From: Multivorans sp965116445
Lineage (GTDB): Bacteria; Acidobacteriota; Thermoanaerobaculia; Multivoradales; Multivoraceae
Assembly: GCA_965116445.1 (NCBI GenBank)
Contig: OZ220688.1
Location: 3,596,001-3,660,000 of the forward strand
DNA: 64,000 bases
Direction: 5' to 3'
A program made the position numbers and the translations under genes. Every line of letters starts with the position of its first letter. The stretch's first letter is position 1. The notes below the pieces were generated by a model. The model was not told the DNA's origin, searched no databases, and saw only the letters and a program-made list of their open reading frames with translations. Positions 51,913 to 60,928 of this stretch are shown piece after piece.

Positions 51913-54411
51913 ATGCCGCCGCGCTTCGACGACGACGCGAGGACGCTCCGGCTGTCCGTCGCGGACCTGCTCGACCACCGCGCCGCCAGAAACCTCGGAT
52001 TCGCCAACCGCGGCGGCTTCGAGCGGCTCTGGGTCGGCCAGGCGATCCACAGCCGCTACCAGGAGCGGGCGATGGAGCGAGAGTCGAGCTACCGGCGGGA
52101 AGTCGAGCTTTCGCTCGAGTTCGACCACCGCGGCTGGCGGGTGACCCTGACCGGCCGCGCCGACGGCGTCTACCGCGGCGCGGACGGCGGGCTCGCCATC
52201 GAGGAGATCAAGTCGGTGCGGCCGAACACCGAGCCCTCGCCCGGACTGCTCGCGACCTACAGGCGCCAGGCGGCGATCTACGCCTGGATCCTGAGCCGGT
52301 CCGACGCGAACGGCCCCCGCGCGGTTACCGACCAGTCTTCGAACGGCCACGTCGAGGGCAACGGCTTCCCCGCCATCCGTGCCGAGCTGGTCCTGATCGA
52401 GATCGGTACCGCCGAGATCGAGCGACTCGAAGTCGAGCTCGACTGGAAGGAGCTCGAAACCGGCATCCGGCTGACGCTCAACGCCCTCGTCCACGACTAC
52501 GAGGCGGTCCGTGAACACCGCCAACGGCGCGAACTGGCCGCGGAACGGCTCGAGTTCCCCTTCCACCAGCCGCGGCCCGGCCAGCAGGAAATCGTCGACC
52601 GCGCGGGTCTCGCCGTGGAGCAGCGCGAGCACCTGCTGGTCCAGGCGCCGACCGGTCTGGGAAAGACCGCCGCCGTCCTGTTCCCGGTGCTGCGCGAGGC
52701 TCTCGCCCGCGACCTGCGGGTGTTCGTCCTCACGGCGAAGAACACTCAGGCCGCGATGGCGAACCGGGTCATCGACCTGCTGAATCGTGAACGCGCCTTC
52801 CGCGCCCTTCACCTGCGGGCCAAGGCGCGGATGTGCGCCAACGACGAGATCATCTGCCACGAGGACTACTGCCAGTACGCACGCGACTACTACGTCAAGC
52901 TGCAACGCAGCAAGCTCCTCCCGAGGTTGCTCGAGGAGCACAGTCTGTTGGAGCCGGACGCGATCTACGCCGCCTCGAAGGGCACTCGGGTCTGCCCGTT
53001 CGAGGTCAGCCTGGAACTCGGCCGCCAGGTCCAGGTCGTCGTCGGCGACTACAACTACGCCCTGGACCCCTTCGTCAAGCTGACGGAGTTCCAGGGCGAC
53101 GCGGACCTCTCGGGCACGGTCCTGGTCGTCGACGAGATCCACAACCTGATCGACCGCGGCCGCGGCTACTACAGCCCGGAACTGACCGCGAAGAGCTGCC
53201 GCGACGCGGCGGCGGGGCTGCGCGCGGTCGGCCGCGGCACGGAGGGCGGGCCGACCGGGCGCCTGCGCGAGCTCTGCGCCGACCTCGAGGACCTGATCCG
53301 CACCCGGGTCGACGAGCAGCTCGATCGTCCCAACCGCGACGCGGTCGCCGAAGGCGCGGCCCCGGAGGAGGAACTCTGGCGCCTGCGCCCGGCCTTCGAC
53401 CGCGGCTTCGTGGACTACCTGGAGTTCCGCCGCGACACCCGCTCGTTCGCCGCGAACGACGCCTTCGTCGATCTCTACTTCAAGCTGCTCCGATTCCTCA
53501 ACACGCTCCAGCTCGCCTCCTCGCCGAAGCACCTCGAGTCCTTCAGCTTCCTCTTCCGGCGCACCGCCGGCGAACCCGGCTTCAGCCTCCTGTGCAAGGA
53601 CGCGAGCGCCTTCCTCGGCGCGACGATCAACCGCTGCCGCTCCTGCATCGGCCTGTCCGCGACCCTTCAGCCGTTCGAGTTCTACCGCGACCTGCTCGGC
53701 TTCGACGTCGCGCGGACCTCCACTCTCGAGGTGCCGAGCGCCTTTCCCGCCGGGAACCGCCAGATCGTCGTCGACACGTCCGTCACGACGACCTACCGCA
53801 CCCGCGAGAACAACTACGGCCCGATCGCCGAGCGGCTGGCGGAGTTCGCCCGCTCCGTACCCGGGAACTCGATGGCGATCTTCCCCAGCTACCGGTTTCT
53901 CGCCGAGGTCGAGGAACGGCTTCCCGACTGCGGCCGCAACGTGGTGGTACAGCAGCAGACGACCAGCGAAGCACGTCGCCAGGAGGTTCTCGACGCCCTG
54001 ACGAGTCCGCTTGCCGGCGACACGCTGCTGCTCGCGGTCGCTGGCGGCGTGTTCTCCGAGGGCGTCGACTACCCCGGCGACGCGCTGCTCGCGGTCGCGG
54101 TCGTCGGACCCTGCCTGCCGGCCGTGACCGTGGAACAGAAGCTGCTCCAGGCCTACTACGACGAGCGCTTCGAGCGCGGTTTCGAGTACGCCTTCGTCGT
54201 GCCGGGGATGACCCGCGTCGTCCAGGCCGCGGGAAGACTGATCCGCTCCGCCGACGACCGTGGCGTGATCGCGCTGTTCGACCGCCGCTTCCTCCAGCGG
54301 CCCTACCGGAAGCACCTGCCGGCCGAGTGGTGGCCGGGTTCCGCCGACGTCGAAGGCGCCGACCTCGCCGGCCACCCCGCCACCGCCGCGGCGGCCTTCT
54401 TCGGCACATGA
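51913..54411 (+). CDS. PD-(D/E)XK nuclease fused to XPD/DinG-like iron-sulfur helicase
   Basis: From ATG 51913 the product has 832 residues. Residues 60-130 resemble a Cas4/RecB-type nuclease: TGRADG, then LAIEEIKSV (ExK), then YRRQAAIYAWIL. The helicase has Walker A QAPTGLGKTAA (about 244-254) and a cysteine set for a [4Fe-4S] cluster (MCANDEIICHEDYC at about 307-320; RVCPFE near 366). It also has DEIH (VVDEIHNL, about 404-411), GLSATLQPFEFY, and the C-terminal SEGVDYPGDALLAVAVVG and QAAGRLIRSADDRG. Polarity is probably 5'-3' as in XPD/DinG. The role is likely DNA repair or processing. A longer start at 51769 would overlap hflK. Confidence 0.85.
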   Translation: MPPRFDDDARTLRLSVADLLDHRAARNLGFANRGGFERLWVGQAIHSRYQERAMERESSYRREVELSLEFDHRGWRVTLTGRADGVYRGADGGLAIEEIKSVRPNTEPSPGLLATYRRQAAIYAWILSRSDANGPRAVTDQSSNGHVEGNGFPAIRAELVLIEIGTAEIERLEVELDWKELETGIRLTLNALVHDYEAVREHRQRRELAAERLEFPFHQPRPGQQEIVDRAGLAVEQREHLLVQAPTGLGKTAAVLFPVLREALARDLRVFVLTAKNTQAAMANRVIDLLNRERAFRALHLRAKARMCANDEIICHEDYCQYARDYYVKLQRSKLLPRLLEEHSLLEPDAIYAASKGTRVCPFEVSLELGRQVQVVVGDYNYALDPFVKLTEFQGDADLSGTVLVVDEIHNLIDRGRGYYSPELTAKSCRDAAAGLRAVGRGTEGGPTGRLRELCADLEDLIRTRVDEQLDRPNRDAVAEGAAPEEELWRLRPAFDRGFVDYLEFRRDTRSFAANDAFVDLYFKLLRFLNTLQLASSPKHLESFSFLFRRTAGEPGFSLLCKDASAFLGATINRCRSCIGLSATLQPFEFYRDLLGFDVARTSTLEVPSAFPAGNRQIVVDTSVTTTYRTRENNYGPIAERLAEFARSVPGNSMAIFPSYRFLAEVEERLPDCGRNVVVQQQTTSEARRQEVLDALTSPLAGDTLLLAVAGGVFSEGVDYPGDALLAVAVVGPCLPAVTVEQKLLQAYYDERFERGFEYAFVVPGMTRVVQAAGRLIRSADDRGVIALFDRRFLQRPYRKHLPAEWWPGSADVEGADLAGHPATAAAAFFGT

Positions 54412-54478
54412 CCGACCGAACGCCGGGCACGCGGCCACCCCGCCCGCATCCCGGATCCGCCCGCCGCCGACACCCACG

Positions 54479-55522
54479 ATGAACGCCCTGCTCCAGCGCA
54501 TCGAGCGCTTCGTTGGCGCCGACGAGGGCAGCTTCGACGAACTCGCCCCGGCCGCAGCCCGCTTCGGGTACGAGCGCGTCGAGCCCTACCGCCGCCTGTG
54601 CCAGCGCCGCGGTGTCTCCTCCGAAGCCCTGGACGACTGGCGGTCGGCGCCGCCGGCGCCGACCTCCGCCTTCAAGTCGCTGCGCCTCGCCGCTGCCGAG
54701 CCGCGGGAAGTCTTCCGCAGCAGCGGCACCACCCGCGGGGCGGAGCGGCGCAGCGTCCACTACCACCCCTTCCCCGACCTCTACCGGACCGTGATCGACG
54801 CCTCCTTCGCCGCCGCCTGCCTGCCGCCCGGCCACGCGCGGCTACCGAGCCTCTCGCTCATCCCCGATCGCGCCGCGGTCCCCGACTCGAGCCTCTCCTT
54901 CATGGCGGCCCATGTCTTCGAGCGCCACGCCGCGTCCGGCAGCGCCTGGGCCGCGTCGCAAGGCGGGATCGACGTGGAGCGCGCGCGCCGCTGGCTGCAG
55001 CGTCGACCCGACGGCGAGCCGGTGCTGATCCTCGCCACCGCCCTTGCTCTCGTCCTCCTGCTCGACCACCTGGAGAGCGAGCCCGCCAACGCGCTCCGGC
55101 TGCCGGCCGGGAGCCGCGTGTTCGAGACCGGCGGCTTCAAGGGCCAGCACCTCGAGACGACGCCGGAGGACGTCCGGTGCCGCGCCCGGTCCCTGCTCGG
55201 CCTGAACCGGGACGCGATCGTCCGCGAGTACGGCATGACGGAGCTGACCAGCCAGGCCTACTCCCGTCCCGGCGGCGAGCTGCTGCGCACGCCGCCGTGG
55301 ATGCCGTTCCGGGTGCTCGACCCGGAGACCCTGGAGGAAGTCGAGGACGGCCGCACCGGGCTGCTGTCCTTCTTCGACCTCGCCAACCTCGGCTCCGTCT
55401 GCCACGTCCTGACGGAGGACCTCGGCGTCAGGGAAGGCGACGCCTTCCGCCTGCTCGGCCGCGCCACCGGCGCCGAACTCCGCGGCTGCTCCCTGACGGC
55501 CGAAGAACTGGGTGCAGCGTGA
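54479..55522 (+). CDS. LuxE-like acyl-protein synthetase
   Basis: This 347-residue member of the acyl-adenylate superfamily has FRSSGTTRGAERRSVHYH (about 79-97) as the AMP-binding loop, then SRVFETGGFKGQ (about 217) and REYGMTELTSQAYSRPGG (about 243-260), as in LuxE. LuxE activates a fatty acid as acyl-AMP and passes it to the reductase LuxC, which is encoded next. No luciferase (luxAB) is near, so the pair probably makes a long-chain aldehyde for another purpose. It lies 67 nt after the helicase on the same strand. Confidence 0.85.
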   Translation: MNALLQRIERFVGADEGSFDELAPAAARFGYERVEPYRRLCQRRGVSSEALDDWRSAPPAPTSAFKSLRLAAAEPREVFRSSGTTRGAERRSVHYHPFPDLYRTVIDASFAAACLPPGHARLPSLSLIPDRAAVPDSSLSFMAAHVFERHAASGSAWAASQGGIDVERARRWLQRRPDGEPVLILATALALVLLLDHLESEPANALRLPAGSRVFETGGFKGQHLETTPEDVRCRARSLLGLNRDAIVREYGMTELTSQAYSRPGGELLRTPPWMPFRVLDPETLEEVEDGRTGLLSFFDLANLGSVCHVLTEDLGVREGDAFRLLGRATGAELRGCSLTAEELGAA

Positions 55523-55540
55523 GCGACTCCTGCGAAGCCC

Positions 55541-55592
55541 ACTGGGTGCGCCGGCGTCCCCGCCGGCATCCGGCGCGCAGCGCCGGTCCGGC
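55541..55592 (+). repeat. REP-like palindromic repeat, copy D
   Basis: Starts ACTGGGTGCGCCGGC and has GCCGGCATCCGGCGCGCAGC with CGCCGG after it. It fills the 70-nt gap between luxE-like and luxC-like genes and ends at the luxC start codon. Confidence 0.65.
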
Positions 55593-56822
55593 ATGACCAC
55601 ACCCGAAGCTACAGCCCAACGCCTCGCCGCCGCGGCACCCGCCCTCCGCGCCATCACCGCCGACGACCTCCTCGCCGCCTGGAACGACACACTCTCGGCC
55701 TTCCTCGATCCCACGAGCCCCGAGCGCCGCCAACTCGACCCCGACCTCCTGGCCGCCACCGGGCTCTCCCCTGCCGGCCTCGACCGCGGCCTCCGCACGA
55801 TCGGCGCCGGCATGCGCGGCCAGCCCGCGGCCGCCGAACTGCACCGCCCACACCACCAGCCGCATGACGCCTTCAACCTCGTCATCCTGCCGGCAAGCCC
55901 ACCGGGCCTGATGCTGCAGTCCCTCCTCCCGGCTCTGGCCGCGCGCGCACCCGCCCTCTTCAAGGCCTCCAGCGCCGAGCCTTACTTCGCCCCGGCCTTC
56001 CTTGCCGCCCTTGGCAAACGCCTGCCCACGCTCCGCGACGGCTACGCCGCCGCTACGTGGACCGGCGGCAACGAAGCGATAGAGACGCCACTCCGCGCCG
56101 CCGCCCGGCTCGTCGTGGCCTACGGCGGGGAGGCCACGATCGACGCCCTCCATTCCGCCGCCACCCGGCGGCTCATCGCCTTCGGCCCGAAGCTCAGCCT
56201 CGGCTGGGTCGGCGCCGACGCCGACCTCGATCGAGCGGCCCGCGGCATGGCGCTCGACATCGCGCTCTTCGACCAGCGCGGCTGCCTGTCCGTCGAGGCC
56301 GTGCTCGTCGAGCAAACCGCGGCCGAGCCCTTTGCCGACGCCCTCGCCAACGCCCTTTCGGCACTGGCGACCGAACTCCCGCCCGGCCGCAGCACCGCCG
56401 CCGAGCGCGCCGGAGTCCGCCTCGGCCGCGAAGACGCCGATCTCCGCAGCCTCGCCTGGTGCGGCGAAGCCCTCGACGCCGGCACCGTCATCGTCGACTC
56501 CGACACCAGGATCGGCCCCTCACCCGGCCTCCGCACCGTCCGCATCCACGGCGTCTCCGAACTCCCAACCCTGGTCGACTGGAACGGTCGTCTCCAGGGC
56601 ATCGCGTTCGCCGGCCGCATGCCCGCGACGGTCCGCCGAGCCTTCGAACAAGCCGGCGTCTCCCGCTTCGCCCCCGCCGGCCAACTCCAGGCGACCGACG
56701 CCGCCTGGCGCAACGGCGGCATCGACCTGGCCGCCGAGTTCGCAGGCCGCGACAACCGGGACTCGAAGCTCACGCGTGGCCTGGATCGAACACACGACCC
56801 GGGGGATTCAGGTACTTCTTGA
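55593..56822 (+). CDS. LuxC-like acyl-CoA/acyl-protein reductase
   Basis: From ATG 55593 the product has 409 residues. It is an aldehyde-dehydrogenase-fold protein of the LuxC family: HDAFNLVILPASPPGLMLQSLLPAL, PALFKASSAEPYFAPAFLAAL (about 125-145), and DQRGCLSVEAVLVEQ (about 226-240) with the catalytic Cys. With LuxE it reduces fatty acids to aldehydes using NADPH. The last 20 residues (KLTRGLDRTHDPGDSGTS) read through antisense to a foreign gene remnant at 56796-56935, so the natural C-terminus, perhaps ending near AAEFAGR, seems replaced. The start is preceded by a REP-like element and has no clear ribosome binding site. Confidence 0.85.
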   Translation: MTTPEATAQRLAAAAPALRAITADDLLAAWNDTLSAFLDPTSPERRQLDPDLLAATGLSPAGLDRGLRTIGAGMRGQPAAAELHRPHHQPHDAFNLVILPASPPGLMLQSLLPALAARAPALFKASSAEPYFAPAFLAALGKRLPTLRDGYAAATWTGGNEAIETPLRAAARLVVAYGGEATIDALHSAATRRLIAFGPKLSLGWVGADADLDRAARGMALDIALFDQRGCLSVEAVLVEQTAAEPFADALANALSALATELPPGRSTAAERAGVRLGREDADLRSLAWCGEALDAGTVIVDSDTRIGPSPGLRTVRIHGVSELPTLVDWNGRLQGIAFAGRMPATVRRAFEQAGVSRFAPAGQLQATDAAWRNGGIDLAAEFAGRDNRDSKLTRGLDRTHDPGDSGTS

Positions 56823-56935
56823 ACTCGCCCGTCTCCCGGTCGGTCACGGAAAGCGTGTACTCCACGTCCGACAGCGCGCCGCAGAAGACCCAGAAGTGCC
56901 GGTTGAGCCCCCTGCCGTCGACCTCGCTCCCCCGG
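56796..56935 (-). pseudogene. 3' remnant of a secreted-protein gene
   Basis: On the minus strand one frame reads GRGLNRHFWVFCGALSDVEY followed by TLSVTDRETGEFKKYLNPPG. It resembles the C-terminal tail ('HFWVFYGALSDVEYTLTVTDTxTGxxKxYxNP') of many secreted proteins in Acidobacteriota genomes. No start, and the frame merges into the luxC antisense. It is a leftover of a deleted gene. Confidence 0.6.
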
Positions 56936-56953
56936 GTCGCCACCCAAGACCAG

Positions 56954-57913
56954 CTACGGCGGCAGCCCCGACACCGTCTCGACCACCACCCCGTCCTTCA
57001 CCCGGAACGACCGGGGCAGCGTCCGGTACAGGGGGTTCAGGAACGTCGGCGGCGCCTCGCGGATCTCGAAGGCCGGGCCGTAGGACCAGAAGAACGTGCG
57101 GTTCTCGTCCGGCGTCGCGGAACTGAGCACCCACATCCGGCCGCCGTCGAAGACGTGCTGGTTCAGGCCGTCGACGGCCTTTCCCAGGTCCTCGTCGAGG
57201 TCCGCGATGACCAGCCAGTGCTCCCCTTCCTCGAGCTCGGGCACGACGGTCGACAGGCACAGCCGGCTGTCGCCGTCGCCGCTGCAGATCCCGTCGATCG
57301 CAAGATCCGGCTTCAGCCGTGTCGCGAGGTTGTCGAGCGGCAGGTCCGGCGCCGCGCGGGCGAAGGCGAGCAGACCCACGGTCAAGGTGCCGACGACCGC
57401 CAATCGGAGCCACGGCAGGCCGGAAGCCGCGCGGCGGCCCAGGAACGCCAGCGCCAGCGCCGGGACCATGAGCGCCAGGTCCTGCCAGAAGGCCTCCGCC
57501 GGCGTGCGTTCGACCAGGTTGCCGAAGCAGCCGCAGCCGGCCTCGTCCTCGGTCGCGATGCCGCGCAGGTCGCGGTAGTAGGTGCGTCCGGTCAGGAACA
57601 GGAAGAAGGCGACGAGGAGCGCCGAGGGCCCCAGCACCCAGATCCGGCGCAGACCGAGGATCAGCGCGCTGCCCAGCCCGACTTCGAGCGCCAGCGCGAT
57701 CACGGTGACCACTGCGGCCGGCAGCAGGAAGTCGAGACCCTCGATCTCGATCTGGCTCACGAACGCCTGCGGGTCGAGTGCCTTGACCGCGGCGCCGAAG
57801 ACCAGGACCGCGCCCAGGAAGGCGCCGCCGGCCCATCCGACCACGCTCAAGACAAGCTCGGAGCGGTCGCCCGGCGCTGCCGCCCGGGTCTTCCTGTGGG
57901 CCCTACCCGGCAT
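56954..57913 (-). CDS. MauE/DoxX-like membrane protein with C-terminal extracytoplasmic domain
   Basis: In this 319-residue protein, four membrane helices (about 22-165) hold the GCGCFGNLVERTP motif (about 127-139), typical of MauE-type proteins linked to disulfide or redox maturation in the periplasm. EIEGLDFLLPAAVVTVIALALEVGLGSAL is the usual second helix. A fifth helix (about 174-190) leads into a domain (VIADLDEDLGKAVDGLN, MWVLSSATPDE, PRSFRVKDGVVV) that recalls a thioredoxin-like fold but without CxxC. It probably supports redox handling of an exported partner. It is divergent from the ABC-F gene. Confidence 0.75.
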   Translation of the reverse strand: MPGRAHRKTRAAAPGDRSELVLSVVGWAGGAFLGAVLVFGAAVKALDPQAFVSQIEIEGLDFLLPAAVVTVIALALEVGLGSALILGLRRIWVLGPSALLVAFFLFLTGRTYYRDLRGIATEDEAGCGCFGNLVERTPAEAFWQDLALMVPALALAFLGRRAASGLPWLRLAVVGTLTVGLLAFARAAPDLPLDNLATRLKPDLAIDGICSGDGDSRLCLSTVVPELEEGEHWLVIADLDEDLGKAVDGLNQHVFDGGRMWVLSSATPDENRTFFWSYGPAFEIREAPPTFLNPLYRTLPRSFRVKDGVVVETVSGLPP

Positions 57914-57983
57914 GGCTTGCTGTAGTCGGTCCGTAATCCATCCCGTTGCTAGTCTGCCGCATTAGGGCGGCGGGCACTACCCC

Positions 57984-59669
57984 ATGATCTCCATCTCCAA
58001 CCTCGGCAAGAGCTTCGGCGAGCAGACCCTGTTCGAGGGCGCGAGCGTGCGTTTCACGAAGGGCGAGCGCTACGGCATCGTGGGCTCGAACGGCTCGGGC
58101 AAGTCGACGCTGCTGCGCATGCTGACGGGCGACGAGCCGACCAGCGAAGGCTCGATCTCGGTGCCGAAGCGCTGCCGGCTGGGGGTGCTGGGGCAGGACC
58201 ACTTCGAGTACGAGCAGGACACGATCCTCGACGTCGTGATGATGGGCAACGCCGAGCTCTGGCAGGCGATGGTCGAGAAGGACCGGCTGCTGGAGCGGGC
58301 CGACGAGCACTTCGACGGCGACCGCTACGCCGCGCTGGAGGAAGTCGTCATGCGCTGGGACGGCTACTCGCTCGAGTCGCGGGCGGCCGAAATCCTGGAG
58401 GGGCTGGGGATCGAAACGGAGGTCCACCGCGAGCCGCTGTCGATCCTCTCCGGCGGCTTCAAGCTCCGCGTGTTGCTGGCCCAGACCCTGGCCGCCGCAC
58501 CCGATGTCCTGCTGCTCGACGAGCCGACGAACCACCTGGACATCCTCTCGATCCGCTGGCTCGAGAAGTTCCTCTCCGAGTTCAAGGGCGTCGTCCTCGT
58601 CGTCTCGCACGACCACCGGTTCCTCGACAACGTCTGCACCCAGATCGTCGACATCGACTACGAGACCCTGACGATCTACCCGGGCTCCTACTCGAACTTC
58701 GAACGGAAGAAGGTCGAGGAACGGGCGCGCCGGGAGGCGGAGATCTCGCAGCGCCAGCAGGAGATCGACCACCACCAGAAGTTCGTCGACCGCTTCCGCT
58801 ACAAGGCGAGCAAGGCGCGGCAGGCCCAGAGCCGGGTGAAGCTGATCAACCGAATCTCGATCGAGCCGTTGCCCCGGACCTCGCGCCGCTATCCGCTGTT
58901 CCGTTTCCAGTCGCGCCGGCCCTCCGGCAAGCGCGTACTGGCCCTCGAGGGAATCTCGAAGAGCTACGGCGCAACCCAAGTCCTCGACGACGTCTCGCTC
59001 GAGATAGGCCGCGGCGAGCGGGTGGCCGTGATCGGGCCGAACGGCATCGGCAAGTCGACTCTCCTCAAGATCGCGATCGGCGAAGTCGGCCCCGACCGCG
59101 GCACGATCGACTGGGGGTACGAGGCCCACCCCGGCTACTTCGCCCAGGACCACCGCCAGCAGTTGCTCGACTCCGAGGGCGCCGAGAAGAAGACGGTCGA
59201 GAGCTGGCTCTGGGACTGTTGCCCCGGCGAACCGATCGGCTTCGTCCGCGGCCAACTCGCGGCAGTCCTGTTCTCCAAGGACGAGGCGATCAAGCGGATC
59301 GGCAGCCTCTCGGGCGGCGAAGCGGCGCGCCTCCTGTTCTGCCGCCACGTCGTGCTCAAGCCGAACGTCCTGGTCCTCGACGAGCCGACCAACCACCTCG
59401 ACCTGGAGGCGATCCAGGCCCTGATCGACGGCCTCCTGGACTACCCGGGCACCCTGCTCCTCGTCTCGCACGACCGCTGGTTCGTGAGCCAGCTCGCCAC
59501 CCGGATCATCGAGATCTCCGCCGAAGGCGTGAACGACTTCGTCGGCAGCTACGACGAGTACCTGGACCGCCTGGGCGACGACCACCTGGACCGGGCCGCC
59601 GCCCTCGTGCGCGCGAAACGCGAGAAGCGGGAGAAGAAGGCGGCGGCGCATGCCGTGAAGGTTGGTTGA
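57984..59669 (+). CDS. ABC-F ribosome-associated ATPase, YbiT type
   Basis: This 561-residue protein has two ABC domains and no membrane segments. First domain: Walker A GSNGSGKST (about 34-42), signature LSGGFKLR, Walker B VLLLDEPTNHLD (about 173-184). Second domain: GPNGIGKST, signature LSGGEAARLL, VLVLDEPTNHLD (about 463-474). LGQDHFEYEQDTILDVVMMGNAELW in the first domain is characteristic of the YbiT branch. The linker (ARREAEISQRQQEIDHHQKFVDRFRYKASKARQAQSR) is the helical arm that reaches the ribosomal P-site tRNA. It is likely a translation factor easing stalled ribosomes. Confidence 0.93.
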   Translation: MISISNLGKSFGEQTLFEGASVRFTKGERYGIVGSNGSGKSTLLRMLTGDEPTSEGSISVPKRCRLGVLGQDHFEYEQDTILDVVMMGNAELWQAMVEKDRLLERADEHFDGDRYAALEEVVMRWDGYSLESRAAEILEGLGIETEVHREPLSILSGGFKLRVLLAQTLAAAPDVLLLDEPTNHLDILSIRWLEKFLSEFKGVVLVVSHDHRFLDNVCTQIVDIDYETLTIYPGSYSNFERKKVEERARREAEISQRQQEIDHHQKFVDRFRYKASKARQAQSRVKLINRISIEPLPRTSRRYPLFRFQSRRPSGKRVLALEGISKSYGATQVLDDVSLEIGRGERVAVIGPNGIGKSTLLKIAIGEVGPDRGTIDWGYEAHPGYFAQDHRQQLLDSEGAEKKTVESWLWDCCPGEPIGFVRGQLAAVLFSKDEAIKRIGSLSGGEAARLLFCRHVVLKPNVLVLDEPTNHLDLEAIQALIDGLLDYPGTLLLVSHDRWFVSQLATRIIEISAEGVNDFVGSYDEYLDRLGDDHLDRAAALVRAKREKREKKAAAHAVKVG

Positions 59670-59773
59670 GTCATGTTGAAGGCATAGGAGGCGGCACCGC
59701 AACGGCCCGGAGGCGTCCCGCTCCTGGGACCACCTCAGGTTGCTTCTGTCCGGCTGCGCTATAAGGTGTAGCC

Positions 59774-60886
59774 ATGATGAAGTCCACGCTGCCCCGACCA
59801 TTCGCTTGCTTGAAACAAGCTCTCGTCATCGCTCCGGCACTGGCTCTGTTGCCGCTTCCGGTTGCAGCCCAAGTGCTCAATCTGAGTTGCACTCCTGAGG
59901 AGGAGTGTCATGTAGCGCCGTACTTCCACGGGGGCGGAGGCTTCGTCGGCCAAGCGCTCAACGGTAGCACGTCTCGCCGCGTCCTCATCGTCTGCGGCGG
60001 CAGGTCCGTCGAGGACTCGTACACCCCAGGAACCGATGGCCGGGTCGCAAAGGTGATCACCCCGGATGTCTGTTCGGCTGGAGACAATGGCGTCCTGGTG
60101 ATCGGCGGTCTCGAGGACGGCGGTTGGTACTACATGAACGACACGACGAGTTCCGCGGTCGCGCCGCTGATTCCTCTCACCGTACTGAGCGACCCTGCCC
60201 GTTCGCACGCGCCGTACGATCCGGGCGGACTGACGGTGGCGACCGCCCCAAGCATCTCGATCAACGATCAGACCCTCAGCGACATCGGGACGTTCTTCAA
60301 GCACGATCCCACCGGAAGAGTGGGGCTGCTCCCCCACGTTGCCGCTACTCGAAGGTCGCCGACCTGCGAGCACGCGCTGCCCGACGGGTCCGTTCCGAAG
60401 AACGAGTGCTACCTGAACGCCGTGTACACCGCGCAGATCAGCGTCGACGATGGAGGGATGACGTCCGTCTACCAGAACGGCGAAACGATCACTCGCAAGG
60501 GACCTGGCGGGAGTGAGTTGACTCTTGTGCCGGGTATTGACGCTGCCGGCAATGTGCAGACCGATGTCATGTTCGACGAGTACGCTGGCGGGGCACCGAC
60601 GGTCACAGGAGACAACGTTCACCAGATCGGGGCGGCTGCGGGAGCCATGAGTACGGTTGACATCGCGCCGGCGGACGGCTCCGGGGAACGTTGCGAGGCA
60701 AGTAATCCGGACCGCGGGACGGCCCTCCCGATCAAATGGACCTTTGCGCACGCCAACATCGCTGGCGACGCCCCGATCATCACGGCCGACCTGGAGGTGG
60801 AGATCATGGTCGCCTGTCCGCCGGTCGCCAGCAGCAGCCATCAGGGCGTCGATCTCGTGCCCGACCCTCAGCCTTCTGACGGCTGA
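59774..60886 (+). CDS. Secreted protein of unknown function
   Basis: This 370-residue protein has a clear signal peptide (LVIAPALALLPLPVAAQ, cleavage after AQ near residue 33). The mature part is acidic and Gly-rich, with eight cysteines (for example CTPEEEC and ITPDVCSAGDNG), suggesting disulfide bonds outside the cytoplasm. Features include a GGGGFVGQALNG block and SGERCEASNPDRGTALPIKW near the end. I recognise no domain family. It stands between the ABC-F gene and the convergent metH. TATAAG at 59760-59765 lies just upstream of the ATG, so a leaderless transcript is possible. It could be a surface or biofilm protein, but nothing proves it. Confidence 0.65.
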   Translation: MMKSTLPRPFACLKQALVIAPALALLPLPVAAQVLNLSCTPEEECHVAPYFHGGGGFVGQALNGSTSRRVLIVCGGRSVEDSYTPGTDGRVAKVITPDVCSAGDNGVLVIGGLEDGGWYYMNDTTSSAVAPLIPLTVLSDPARSHAPYDPGGLTVATAPSISINDQTLSDIGTFFKHDPTGRVGLLPHVAATRRSPTCEHALPDGSVPKNECYLNAVYTAQISVDDGGMTSVYQNGETITRKGPGGSELTLVPGIDAAGNVQTDVMFDEYAGGAPTVTGDNVHQIGAAAGAMSTVDIAPADGSGERCEASNPDRGTALPIKWTFAHANIAGDAPIITADLEVEIMVACPPVASSSHQGVDLVPDPQPSDG

Positions 60887-60928
60887 GGACGAAGCCCCGT
60901 AGCTCGTCGCCCGGAAGGGGCCCTCGAA

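Noticed and set aside
51712..54501. A 929-codon open frame on the minus strand
   Set aside because: Antisense to the nuclease-helicase gene; no domain recognised.
57903..59801. A 632-codon open frame on the minus strand
   Set aside because: Antisense to the ABC-F gene, whose Walker and signature motifs leave no doubt about the coding strand.
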